From positions 1 through 43,256 of the IMG/VR virus record IMGVR_UViG_3300017763_000039: a stretch of 43,256 nt of DNA, one strand, 5' to 3'. The first letter of the stretch is position 1. Each line of letters begins with the position of its first letter. The translations under genes were made by a program, and so were the position numbers. Positions 7,172-14,538 of this stretch are shown one piece after another. Source of the stretch: a virus. Under the pieces are notes generated by a model. That model was not told where the DNA came from and made no database searches. It was given only the letters and a program-made list of their open reading frames with translations.

Positions 7172-7557
7172 CTCTGTGGTAGATGAGCAGTCACAATTCG
7201 GCTATTTCTAGCCGAACCGACTTGAACCCTGTGGTGAGTTCGCAGTCACTATACATCGCTACCGGAGTTGGGCGGTTGTGCTGTACCCATTTGCTCATTC
7301 ATTACAACGCGAGCCTGCCAAACCCTTGTATAATAGTTCTTGGCGGACCTGGGGATTTACTTTTTCTAAGAGCCCCATCATTTTTTGCTGTGTGCATCTA
7401 AGGATTCACCTGTCGCCTTGTCGGCCGCATTTCCTTGCTCACTGGTTGCGATGCTATGTTTGCCTATTGGAAATTTTTAAGAAATTTTAGTTTGCCTATC
7501 GCACTTGTTTATATGAGTTTTAATTTTAGGTCAATCTTTTTGGCTTTAAATACCACA

Positions 7558-7965
7558 ATGCATTGGACATACCAAGGAAATGAAATTACCACAATTCCAG
7601 AGGATATAGTTGGCTTCGTCTATCTCATAACAAACACGACCAACGGTAGGAAGTACATAGGCAAGAAATTGGCCAGGTTCAAGAGATCTAGGCCACCACT
7701 CAAAGGCAGGAAGAACAAGCGTAGATACAAGGTGGATTCAGACTGGCAGGACTACTATGGATCCAGCGATGATCTAACGATGGATGTCAACAAACTGGGC
7801 AGGGACAAGTTCACCAGGGAGATACTGTTTTGGTGTAGGTCCAAGGCGGAACTGTCATACGTGGAGGCACGTGAACAGTTTGCACGTAAGGTGCTTGAGT
7901 CAAACGATTACTACAACGGCCACATCCGTGTGAGGGTGCATGGAAAAGGGATTATAAAGTCTTAA
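7558..7965 (+). CDS. GIY-YIG family endonuclease
   Basis: 135 residues from the ATG at 7558 (MHWTYQGNEITTIPEDIVGF), stop TAA. The GIY-YIG nuclease motif is G-F-V-Y-L-I-T-N near residue 19, followed by R-K-Y-I-G-K-K, then a basic stretch (KRSRPPLKGRKNKRR) and D-W-Q-D-Y-Y-G-S-S. E86 or E89 of the F-T-R-E-I-L / E-A-R-E-Q-F segments is a candidate for the catalytic Glu. Such single-domain proteins are common in T4-like phages as Seg-like homing endonucleases or unassigned nucleases. A longer frame starts at 7435, but its N-terminal extension does not look like part of the family. It ends in a 14-base tail-to-tail overlap with the SGNH gene. It lies beside the structured gene-free region, which raises the possibility of a mobile unit. 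Confidence 0.75.
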   Translation: MHWTYQGNEITTIPEDIVGFVYLITNTTNGRKYIGKKLARFKRSRPPLKGRKNKRRYKVDSDWQDYYGSSDDLTMDVNKLGRDKFTREILFWCRSKAELSYVEAREQFARKVLESNDYYNGHIRVRVHGKGIIKS

Positions 7966-8947
7966 CAATTTCGTTAGCAAAATGCTCATGGTGTTTCCTA
8001 TGAGGATGTTCACCGTCATCGGCTCGTTCAGTGAACAGGGATAATCTGGGGAATTTCGCCAACAGGTTTATATTGTTTTGTGATTTTAGATAATCATATA
8101 CATCGTCATGATGACTTGAAACATTTAATTCTATTTTATTTTTATTGCAGTAGTCTATTATTTTGTTCAAAAATCTTTTAGAATATCTATTTTTTACATC
8201 TTTTATGATGTTATCCCTGACCTCTTGCATTTTGGACAGCAATCTTTTATTTCTGTAAAACGAGTGTTCACTAGTCACGTGGGATAAATCTACAGTGCTA
8301 TAGATACTCATATATTTGTCATCAATTTTACAACGAACGATTCTACGTTCAAAATTAGGAAACAGTATCACACACTTATCAAAATTCTGTGCCTTGTGTA
8401 GTAATTTTAAATTGTGGTAAATGCCATCTATACCACTTCCGCTCACACCCATATTGAGATAGTTTGCACCTGTCCTTTGAGATAACTGAAATGGCCAAGA
8501 GTCCGAAGCGGATTGGTAAGCACCATAGGTAAATGAACATCCAAAACAAGGAATGAATTTTTTTTCAAATCCTTTGTGATCTCGATCTCTGTACCGATTG
8601 GTAAAACTATCGTTTGTAAATTCGTATTGAAAAATATAATCATCCTTTTTTGTAGCACAATGCCAATTATTTGACCTATGAGATAAGATGTAAAGGTCAT
8701 CTAGTTCTAGGGTGAATACTCCTTTCATAGATATTTCATGTATAGATGTCAGTACAACATCACTGCCGTCTATGAGTAATGATGTGTTGTAAAATTTATT
8801 GGTTTCGATACCGTTAAGAATAATTTTATTAATAACAATGGTGTTACCCTTTGGATCCAAAGGGAAGGAAATTTTATTTTGCTTGGGATAATCTATGTCC
8901 CACTCCATAACTTTTGTGCTGAGGTGGATTTCGATTTTCAAATTCAT
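7952..8947 (-). CDS. SGNH/GDSL-type hydrolase, AT-rich, probably acquired
   Basis: 331 residues, ATG at 8947, stop TAA. After a beta-rich N-terminal part of about 125 residues comes the SGNH block I, F-I-P-C-F-G-C-S138-F-T-Y-G, with the nucleophile Ser. Then L-N-M-G-V-S-G-S-G (about 164-172) supplies the Gly/Asn region, and the C-terminal D311-G-E-H314-P-H gives the D-x-x-H pair. SGNH enzymes are esterases, often removing acetyl groups from glycans or acting on lipids; in phages they may work on surface polysaccharide, but this one sits outside the structural block. The base composition is plainly more AT-rich than in its neighbours (long runs such as ctattttatttttattgc), suggesting recent transfer. 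Substrate unknown. Confidence 0.7.
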   Translation of the reverse strand: MNLKIEIHLSTKVMEWDIDYPKQNKISFPLDPKGNTIVINKIILNGIETNKFYNTSLLIDGSDVVLTSIHEISMKGVFTLELDDLYILSHRSNNWHCATKKDDYIFQYEFTNDSFTNRYRDRDHKGFEKKFIPCFGCSFTYGAYQSASDSWPFQLSQRTGANYLNMGVSGSGIDGIYHNLKLLHKAQNFDKCVILFPNFERRIVRCKIDDKYMSIYSTVDLSHVTSEHSFYRNKRLLSKMQEVRDNIIKDVKNRYSKRFLNKIIDYCNKNKIELNVSSHHDDVYDYLKSQNNINLLAKFPRLSLFTERADDGEHPHRKHHEHFANEIVKTL

Positions 8948-8954
8948 GCTACAT

Positions 8955-9004
8955 AAGCCTCCGACTCGTCAAAGACGGAGACTTGGGTTTTGCAAAATCC
9001 AATT
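8955..9004. terminator. Paired hairpins between the Hc1-like and SGNH genes
   Basis: Two inverted repeats: CTCCG/CGGAG (about 8962-8983) and TTGGGTTTTGCAAAATCCAA (about 8984-9003), the latter almost perfectly self-complementary. They lie just beyond the stop of the Hc1-like gene and could act as a terminator or processing site. There is no clear U-tract. Confidence 0.35.
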
Positions 9005-9009
9005 ATAGA

Positions 9010-9204
9010 TTACGCCGCTGTCTTTGCCGCGTTCTTCACTTCTTGAATTTCTTTTCTTCTTGCTTTGATCAGTTTAGATAATTCTGCTAGGGCCTTTCTG
9101 GCTCTCGTTGCAGAGGCTTTTACACCCTTATCAACAAACTTCCCATTCTCTTCTGAGTAAGTCTGAATTGCTGTCATTATAGCGTCATGTGTTTCATTTG
9201 ACAT
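9010..9204 (-). CDS. Histone H1-like Hc1-family DNA-binding protein
   Basis: 64 residues, stop TAA, with AAGGAAGG about nine bases before the ATG. The segment F-V-D-K-G-V-K-A-S-A-T-R-A-R-K-A-L-A-E-L (about 22-42) followed by S-K-L-I-K-A-R-R-K-E-I-Q-E-V-K matches the pattern of the Hc1 nucleoid protein family (PF07432: K-G-N-K-A-A-x-T-R-A-R-K-A-L-x-E-L-x-K-L). Hc1 proteins bind DNA without strong sequence preference and compact it. In a phage it could condense host or phage DNA or modulate transcription; which one is unknown. Transcribed toward the SGNH gene, with a possible sigma-70-type promoter at 9259-9288. The match is from memory but covers most of the protein. Confidence 0.65.
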   Translation of the reverse strand: MSNETHDAIMTAIQTYSEENGKFVDKGVKASATRARKALAELSKLIKARRKEIQEVKNAAKTAA

Positions 9205-9258
9205 ATTAATTGTCCTTCCTTTATTATCGTACGATTAACATTAATTAACGTCAGTGTA

Positions 9259-9288
9259 ATTAAAGCACGTAAGAAGTGGTTTTGTCAA
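9259..9288 (-). promoter_or_regulatory. Possible sigma-70-type promoter for the Hc1-like gene
   Basis: On the minus strand TTGACA (9288-9283) and TTTAAT (9264-9259) are separated by 18 bases, about 55 bases upstream of the ATG at 9204. It may be an early-type promoter read by host polymerase. Confidence 0.4.
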
Positions 9289-9296
9289 CATAAAAA

Positions 9297-11072
9297 TTAA
9301 ACAATTATGTCAACATCATTGGCATAGTTGGTAAAACCATTCTCTTTTACAACTTTTAATACGGAGTTTACTCTGCTTACCAATTCGTCTTTGTGTGATA
9401 TTAGGAATATGTTCTTCTTCTGTGTCCTGCTCATGTCTTTGAGCACAGCCATTGAACTCTCAACTCCGGATATATCCATGCCAGCATCAACGAGCTCGTC
9501 GATGAACAGCAAGTTGATCTGTTGATAAAGGCTTTCCCACACATCTCTGAATGCCCAACTTAGACTTAATATTAGTCTGTTTCTCTCACCTCTGCTCAAG
9601 TTGTCGAAGTCCAGTTCTCTGCCCAACTCCTCGATACGTACACTCAGGTCTGATTGGAAAGTCACCGTGTGTGGTAGTTTTACTTTTCCTAAAAAGTATG
9701 CTAATCGCTGATTCAGGTATGTCAAGTTCTGTTCTATGATCCTTGTTCTTATGAATGAGTCTTTTGCAGTTAACAGTTTGTACAGGAACTCTTGGTGCCT
9801 GTGGAGGTCTTCTAGTTCGTTTGCCTTCTCATAATCTACATCTTGTATTGCCGATTTCTTCATTTCTGCAATCTGTTCTGCGTAGGTGTCTTCCTTTTTC
9901 TCTGTCTGTTCCAACTGTCTCTTAAGATCCTGTAGTGATCCTTTGTGATTGAATGCCTCATCTATGGTGTCGTAGTACGTTTCAGGCATTTGTCCTAGAT
10001 CACCCACCTCGTCTATGCCTTCCTGTATTTTTGCTAGATCCGTTTTCAATTTTGTAACGTAATCGGTTGATTCCGTGAGTTGCACTTTCAGTTTGTCCAC
10101 TAGATGCGTGTGTTTCTCATCCAGTAGTTCCTGTTCGCACGTTGGACATTTCTGTTGTGCCGCATATTCGAGATCCGCGTTTGTTTTTGATACTGTGCTT
10201 TCCGCTTTCGTGAGACTGTTCTCGTGATACGCTTTCTCTTTCTCCAGGCTCCTCAGCATGGTCTGTAGTTCGTTCCTCTTCTGAAGTTTCTTGTGTTTGG
10301 CAATCTCTATCTCGCTGTCCACTTTGTCCAGTTCCGCAATCGCCTCTTTGAAACTGTTTATGTCATCGTCCTTTTGCTTTGTCCATGCGTTGGATCTGAT
10401 CTGCAGGCTCTCTATGGATTCCTGAATCTTTTCATTGCTGGCGACCCTGGCATCGATCTTTAATTTTTCTTCAGTCAGCATCTGTTTCGTTGCTTTCTGT
10501 TTTTCCTTCAACAGATCTGCTTTCTGTGAGAGCAGTGTTATACCCAGCAGTTGTTCAATTATCTCTCTCTGCTCTGCCTGTTTTGTAGACAGGAACGGTT
10601 GTGTGTAAGTGTTCAGTGCTATTATGTTCTTGAACATGGAATGGGTCATGCCCATCAGTTTGTTTATCTCTACTTGTGTTTCTCTGTTCTCACCTTGTGC
10701 TTCGTTGCTCTCTGTTTTCTGTTCTATGTCGTTGGCATAGAATCTGAATATTTGCGGTTTACGTCCTCTTTCGATCGTGTATGTTATTCCGTTTTTCACA
10801 AACTTAACACCAACCAACATACCTTTCTCGTTGGTCTTGTTAACAAGATTGTCTCTTCTGATGTTTGTCAGTGCTTCACCAAAGAACACATAACTCAGTG
10901 CGTTTATGATTGTGGTCTTACCTGTACCGTTCCTTGCACCTGCGTCGTCACCTCCCAGATCCATGTTCTCTCCAATAACCAGCACAAGGCTCTTGTTAGA
11001 GAAGTCTATTGCTTGGGCCTGGTTGCCCACGCTCATGAAGTTTTTTACTGTAAGTTCTTTAATCGTTAACAT
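9297..11072 (-). CDS. gp46: Recombination nuclease subunit gp46 (Rad50/SbcC-like ATPase)
   Basis: 591 residues (T4 gp46 is 560). The N-terminal Walker A is G34-E-N with the phage-type insertion, then R-N-G-T-G-K52-T-T. The middle is a long antiparallel coiled coil with the zinc-hook C-P-T-C near residues 309-312. The C-terminus carries the ABC signature S-R-G-E-R-N-R and Walker B L-L-F-I-D-E-L. With gp47 it forms the Mre11/Rad50-type complex that resects DNA ends, degrades host DNA and supports recombination-dependent replication and repair. Gene order is gp55-gp47-small ORF-gp46. Its ATG overlaps the stop of the preceding small gene (ATGTTAA), suggesting coupled translation. Confidence 0.95.
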   Translation of the reverse strand: MLTIKELTVKNFMSVGNQAQAIDFSNKSLVLVIGENMDLGGDDAGARNGTGKTTIINALSYVFFGEALTNIRRDNLVNKTNEKGMLVGVKFVKNGITYTIERGRKPQIFRFYANDIEQKTESNEAQGENRETQVEINKLMGMTHSMFKNIIALNTYTQPFLSTKQAEQREIIEQLLGITLLSQKADLLKEKQKATKQMLTEEKLKIDARVASNEKIQESIESLQIRSNAWTKQKDDDINSFKEAIAELDKVDSEIEIAKHKKLQKRNELQTMLRSLEKEKAYHENSLTKAESTVSKTNADLEYAAQQKCPTCEQELLDEKHTHLVDKLKVQLTESTDYVTKLKTDLAKIQEGIDEVGDLGQMPETYYDTIDEAFNHKGSLQDLKRQLEQTEKKEDTYAEQIAEMKKSAIQDVDYEKANELEDLHRHQEFLYKLLTAKDSFIRTRIIEQNLTYLNQRLAYFLGKVKLPHTVTFQSDLSVRIEELGRELDFDNLSRGERNRLILSLSWAFRDVWESLYQQINLLFIDELVDAGMDISGVESSMAVLKDMSRTQKKNIFLISHKDELVSRVNSVLKVVKENGFTNYANDVDIIV

Positions 11073-11296
11073 TCTTTTTTTCTTCTACGTTTCTTTTTTC
11101 CAAAATTTTCTATCGCTTCATACACTGCCAATGGTGTTGACAGCGTTTGATCTTCCACCCACTTTTTGTAGCCTTTCAACCATTCCTCCTGTGTTGGTGG
11201 ATTTTTGAATCTTTCAAAAATATCAGACTTTGTCATTTTAACTTCAAGATCACCTTTCAGTGCTTTTATTAATTTTCTTTTACTAATGCGTGACAT
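11066..11296 (-). CDS. Small basic protein between gp47 and gp46, unknown
   Basis: 76 residues starting MSRISKRKLIKALKGDLEVK and ending in a strongly basic KKKRRRKKEC. The middle includes P-P-T-Q-E-E-W-L-K-G-Y-K-K-W. It overlaps gp47 by 14 bases at its start and gp46 by 7 bases at its end, so it is translated within the nuclease operon. T4 also has small genes in this interval, but I cannot show homology. The basic tail suggests nucleic acid contact. Confidence 0.7.
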   Translation of the reverse strand: MSRISKRKLIKALKGDLEVKMTKSDIFERFKNPPTQEEWLKGYKKWVEDQTLSTPLAVYEAIENFGKKKRRRKKEC

Positions 11297-12305
11297 CTAG
11301 ATCATTGTAAATTGCTGTTAATACGTTCTTGTCATAGACCTCCGAGTCCACACCCTGTAACTGCTTGATAACGATTTGATCAACGCTGTCAAACTTCTGA
11401 ACTTCTACCAGTGGTTGTTGTGCGTTGTCCACCTGTTCCGGTATCAGTTGTAGTTCTCTCAATTGGTATTTGTCTATGAATGTCTCTCTCACGAAGTTCG
11501 CCTCTTCGTAACTGATCTTTATGTCCAGTGTAACTCTCACATACATCTTTGGTTTTAGATATTTGTCTGGGTCTTCCAGTAGCTCAGATACTTTTATTGT
11601 GATGTATCTTGGCATATCGGGCCAGTTGACATATTTAGGTTCATTGCCATATTCCAAAATCATCATGCCCCTGTCGTCGTCCCAAGCATCTGCGTAGTTG
11701 TGTGGGAAAGCGTTTCCCATGTAAGTTACATTTTTCATTACCTGTCTCTTGTGGAAGTGTCCTGAGAAAACTTTCTCACAACCTGCGAAGTGACCAGTCT
11801 GTATTCCGCCCACGTCCGGCATCTCCACCATGGCGTTCATTTTGAAGTAAGGCAGTTCGAAGTGTCCGAACACGTACTTCTGTTTCATCTTTTCGATCTT
11901 CTTCCATTCGTCTTCCACTATCCATGGCAGTATGGCAACGTCATCCTCGACTAGCCATTCGTTAACGATGTGTATGTTTGGAATGTTTCTGATGTATTCC
12001 ATTGAATTAATTTCTCTCTTGTCTCTGTAATACAGATCGTGATTACCCATGATCACATAAACCTTCTCGAACGCCTTGCCCAGCCGCTCCATGTTGGAAA
12101 CTGTGTAGTTCATTGTGGAAACGTTAGTTGCTGATCTGTGGTGGTGCCAGTCTCCCAGGAATATACAGGTCTCGCAACCTTCTGCCTTGGCCTGTGCTAT
12201 GAACCATTTCACAAACTCTTCACAGTCATCGTTGTGTATTCGACTGTTGCCTTTGAGCCCGAAGTGTATGTCCGTGAAGCAGGCTAACTTTTTAAAGAAT
12301 GCCAT
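11283..12305 (-). CDS. gp47: Recombination nuclease subunit gp47 (Mre11/SbcD-like)
   Basis: 340 residues, close to T4 gp47 (339). The metallophosphoesterase motifs are in order: F-T-D-I-H-F-G (about 10-16), F-L-G-D-W-H-H-H (about 46-53), I-M-G-N-H-D-L (about 90-96) and F-S-G-H-F-H-K (about 161-167), which bind two metal ions. It is the nuclease half of the gp46/gp47 complex, with 3'-5' exonuclease and endonuclease activity in the Mre11 family. It starts four bases after the end of gp55 and runs into the small basic gene. Stop TAG. Confidence 0.95.
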   Translation of the reverse strand: MAFFKKLACFTDIHFGLKGNSRIHNDDCEEFVKWFIAQAKAEGCETCIFLGDWHHHRSATNVSTMNYTVSNMERLGKAFEKVYVIMGNHDLYYRDKREINSMEYIRNIPNIHIVNEWLVEDDVAILPWIVEDEWKKIEKMKQKYVFGHFELPYFKMNAMVEMPDVGGIQTGHFAGCEKVFSGHFHKRQVMKNVTYMGNAFPHNYADAWDDDRGMMILEYGNEPKYVNWPDMPRYITIKVSELLEDPDKYLKPKMYVRVTLDIKISYEEANFVRETFIDKYQLRELQLIPEQVDNAQQPLVEVQKFDSVDQIVIKQLQGVDSEVYDKNVLTAIYNDLDVTH

Positions 12306-12308
12306 TGA

Positions 12309-13292
12309 TTACCACTTCTTCTTGACTACGGGTTTATGATTGGTCATGTCTATCTTGTTCTTAAACTTGACGTCTTCGAAGTCCTCTGAATCCAGTTTAC
12401 CTTTCTTCTTCAAGGTCTTGTTCAGTTTTGCTAGGGTTGTTTTGTTGACTGCGTGTACGTCGCCGTGTGCTGTCTTCATTCTCTTCTGGTATGATGGTCC
12501 TGCGGTCTCGTTTTCGTTTTGCCTTGTGAAACTAGGCATCATTCCGTTGAACTCCAATAAGTCGTCCCTGATCGCTTGGTTCTTCTTTTCAATATTCAGT
12601 ATCCTCGTGAAACTGTTTGTTATCGCCGCCGTGTAATATGCGAACGGGTTGTCAGATTTTGATTCATCAAACTGCAATCCTATTTGACTCAATTGCATCA
12701 GTGCCTGTGACTGCATCTCGTCATTGTATGTGTATCCTCTCCAGTTTGCTCTTGTGCCGTACCTTTCACACAACTTCATGTACATCATGGCCAATTGATT
12801 GGTCATCTTGCCGTGGTCAACAGAGAAGTGCCCGTTGCTCATCCCGCCAACCCAGTGTGATTTACCCACGCACACCAGTTTGCCTTTTTTGTCAAACTTG
12901 TAGTGCTGGAATGGAGGAAAGTTGACCTTGTGGTGATGGTCCGCCACTGTCTTGGGATTCTTCTTCCTCTCGCTGTCCATAGGCACATGGTCAAACATCA
13001 TGACCCTGAAAATCAGATCCGTTTTCTCTATCTTCCTAGGGCTCACTGTGTAGTCCACTAATTTTATCTTCTTGAGTCCTGCCGCCTTGGCCTCTTCCCA
13101 CGCTTCCTGTGTCAAACGCTTGGCCTTGGCCTTACGTGCCTGTGCCACCGCACTGGCGTTGACCTTCTTTAGGTTGGGCACTATGAGGTCATACTGTGCG
13201 TCCTCGGGTGCGACGTATGAGCAGTAGGTGTTCTTGCTGGCGTGTATCTGTGCCAGCAGATCTCGGTTGTTTAGGTACTTGACTCTCTTCAT
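12309..13292 (-). CDS. gp55: Late-transcription sigma factor gp55
   Basis: 327 residues, stop TAA. The central region L-A-M-M-Y-M-K-L-C-E-R-Y, then N-W-R-G-Y-T-Y-N-D-E-M, and N-P-F-A-Y-Y-T-A-A-I-T-N-S-F-T-R-I with the following EKKNQ, is the T4 gp55 core (sigma region 2-like). gp55 directs host RNA polymerase to TATAAATA late promoters, four copies of which are in this window. T4 gp55 is 185 residues; here there is a long N-terminal part (about 155 residues, His/Lys rich, with HVPMDSERKKNPK) and a basic C-terminal tail ending VVKKKW. The extra N-terminal segment is unexplained and may be a polymerase- or clamp-contact domain. First gene of the gp55-gp47-gp46 operon. Confidence 0.85.
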   Translation of the reverse strand: MKRVKYLNNRDLLAQIHASKNTYCSYVAPEDAQYDLIVPNLKKVNASAVAQARKAKAKRLTQEAWEEAKAAGLKKIKLVDYTVSPRKIEKTDLIFRVMMFDHVPMDSERKKNPKTVADHHHKVNFPPFQHYKFDKKGKLVCVGKSHWVGGMSNGHFSVDHGKMTNQLAMMYMKLCERYGTRANWRGYTYNDEMQSQALMQLSQIGLQFDESKSDNPFAYYTAAITNSFTRILNIEKKNQAIRDDLLEFNGMMPSFTRQNENETAGPSYQKRMKTAHGDVHAVNKTTLAKLNKTLKKKGKLDSEDFEDVKFKNKIDMTNHKPVVKKKW

Positions 13293-13359
13293 AATTGGTT
13301 CTCTTTATATTGTGTTGATTCGTGCCGTATGGCGAATTAAGTGTGCCTAAAATAATGCC

Positions 13360-13367
13360 TATAAATA
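13360..13367 (+). promoter_or_regulatory. T4-type late promoter for the tail structural block
   Basis: TATAAATA, 44 bases before the ATG at 13411, identical spacing to the promoter before gp26. It would start the long plus-strand structural transcript. Confidence 0.75.
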
Positions 13368-13410
13368 TAGTTAAAGTATACGAAATTTTACAAAGGAAAG
13401 CAACCATATA

Positions 13411-14238
13411 ATGGCATTCGGAGACATAGGCAAGATAGTCAAGAACGTGGGAGGGGGCATATTCAACCGTACCCTGGGCAGGCTAACGGGTGCTGGTATT
13501 TCCACGGATTCGAGAATAGTACAGGCCAGGGCCAAATGGTCCGGACGTTCGGACAAGACCGACTGGCGTGTGAGACTGCAGATACCAAACGGTGCAGACG
13601 CCGTCTACAACTCCATACTGGCCAACAACGAATTACTGGCGCCATTGGTGCCGTCACGTGGCATATTCTGGCCTTTGACACCGGCGGTGGTGATACAGCA
13701 TTCTGCCAACTACAATCCCCTGGCACAGACACACGCTAACTATCCGTTCCAGGCATATCAAAACTCACAAGTGGACTCCATGAACATCATAGGAGAGTTC
13801 CCCGTGCAGAATTCAGATGACGCCAAGCACTGGGTGGCAACCGTGAACTTCCTGAGGACCATAACAAAGATGTATTTTGGTAAGGAGCAACAATCACTCA
13901 AAGGTAATCCCCCACCGATCATGCACATGTCGGGTTATGGTGATCACATGTTCAGCAAGGTACCAGTGATAGTGAACACATTCAACGTGGAACTTAGACC
14001 GGGCATTGACTACATCTCAACCAAACAGTCTAACACAGAATACAAACAACTTACAGGAGCAGATGCTGGGGAGTTTTTAAACTCTAGTGAATCACAGACC
14101 TGGGCACCAACGCTGTCAAACATATCAGTGCTGGTGACACCGATCTACAGCAGGGAATCAATCAAGGACTTCTCTCTAACAGAATTTGCACGTGGCGATT
14201 TGAGCGGTAAAGGGACAGACGAGATAGGATTCATCTAA
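13411..14238 (+). CDS. Baseplate tail-tube cap/initiator protein (gp48/gp54-like)
   Basis: 275 residues, start MAFGDIGKIVKNVGGGIFNR, stop TAA overlapping the next ATG (TAATG). The order (just before gp53 and the hub genes), the conserved W-R-V-R-L-Q-I-P segment, and a tube-like core with F-W-P-L-T-P-A-V-V-I-Q-H fit the T4 gp48/gp54 group that caps the baseplate and starts the tail tube. T4 gp48 is 364 and gp54 320 residues. I cannot decide between the two; only one such gene is present in the window. Preceded by a late promoter at 13360-13367. Confidence 0.7.
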   Translation: MAFGDIGKIVKNVGGGIFNRTLGRLTGAGISTDSRIVQARAKWSGRSDKTDWRVRLQIPNGADAVYNSILANNELLAPLVPSRGIFWPLTPAVVIQHSANYNPLAQTHANYPFQAYQNSQVDSMNIIGEFPVQNSDDAKHWVATVNFLRTITKMYFGKEQQSLKGNPPPIMHMSGYGDHMFSKVPVIVNTFNVELRPGIDYISTKQSNTEYKQLTGADAGEFLNSSESQTWAPTLSNISVLVTPIYSRESIKDFSLTEFARGDLSGKGTDEIGFI

Positions 14239-14537
14239 TGGCCAAGTATTCTTCAACATCACCTTACTTCTCGACACCACAGAATGATGTGAACCTGGAA
14301 ACATTCGTGCCCAGGACTATCACAGCGGAGGATGACGATCAGAGTTACACCATCGAGAGGACCTACGCATACAGGCCAGACCTGTTGGCCTATGACCTTT
14401 ATGGCTCACCGAGGCTTTGGTGGGTGTTCGCACAGCGTAACCCAGACCAGATAGAGGATCCCATATACGACTTCAAACCAGGAGTGACCATACAGTTGCC
14501 TAAACCCAGCAACGTCAACTCAGACCTAGGAATATAA
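14238..14537 (+). CDS. gp53: Baseplate wedge protein gp53
   Basis: 99 residues, stop TAA. The block Y-R-P-D-L-L-A-Y-D-L-Y-G-S-P-R-L-W-W-V-F-A-Q-R-N, then D-P-I-Y-D-F-K-P-G, is the hallmark of the gp53 family (PF11246). In T4 (196 residues) gp53 joins neighbouring wedges around the hub, using a LysM-like fold; here only that core remains. The start overlaps the stop of the preceding gene by one base, so translation is coupled. The hub gene begins two bases after its stop. Confidence 0.85.
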   Translation: MAKYSSTSPYFSTPQNDVNLETFVPRTITAEDDDQSYTIERTYAYRPDLLAYDLYGSPRLWWVFAQRNPDQIEDPIYDFKPGVTIQLPKPSNVNSDLGI

Positions 14538-14538
14538 C

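Larger units (their letters stand above)
7074..7216 (-). ncRNA. Candidate structured RNA / 5' leader with GNRA-capped hairpins
   Basis: Read on the minus strand there are four hairpins with GNRA loops: GAAA on an 8-bp stem TTCGGCTA/TAGCCGAA (7197-7216), and three with GTAA loops closed by GC pairs (7125-7140, 7092-7114 with GAAAC/GTTTC flanks, 7074-7091 with GGC/GCC and AGA/TCT flanks). On the plus strand the same loops would be TTTC and TTAC, which are not stable tetraloops, so the RNA is probably the minus transcript, i.e. the leader of the aminotransferase operon. Function unknown. Confidence 0.45.
7051..7557. other. 507-base divergent gene-free region with strong RNA-like structure
   Basis: Between the minus-strand aminotransferase gene and the plus-strand GIY-YIG gene. 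No convincing ORF. It holds the GNRA hairpins (7074-7140), a 16-base palindrome (7156-7171), an 8-bp GAAA-capped hairpin (7197-7216), a GCCAA/TTGGC stem (7317-7345), a GGGG/CCCC stem followed by a T-run (7350-7386) and a GCATC/GATGC long-range pair (7394-7454). I could not fit a tRNA, tmRNA, group I intron or a riboswitch consensus I know. Confidence 0.6.

Noticed and set aside
7170-7262. Possible tRNA (TGGTAG, GTTCAAGTC-like words)
   Set aside because: The T-arm words do not pair in stems, no cloverleaf with a 7-bp acceptor and 5-bp anticodon stem could be drawn on either strand, and the central hairpin has an 8-bp stem with a 4-base loop.
7051-7557. Group I intron, tmRNA or known riboswitch
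   Set aside because: I could not find the group I core sequences, a tmRNA tag frame with paired ends, or a consensus I know (for example the glutamine riboswitch). Left as unknown structure.
7435-7557. N-terminal extension of the GIY-YIG gene from ATG 7435
   Set aside because: The added residues are hydrophobic and unlike the family, and a better start lies at 7558.
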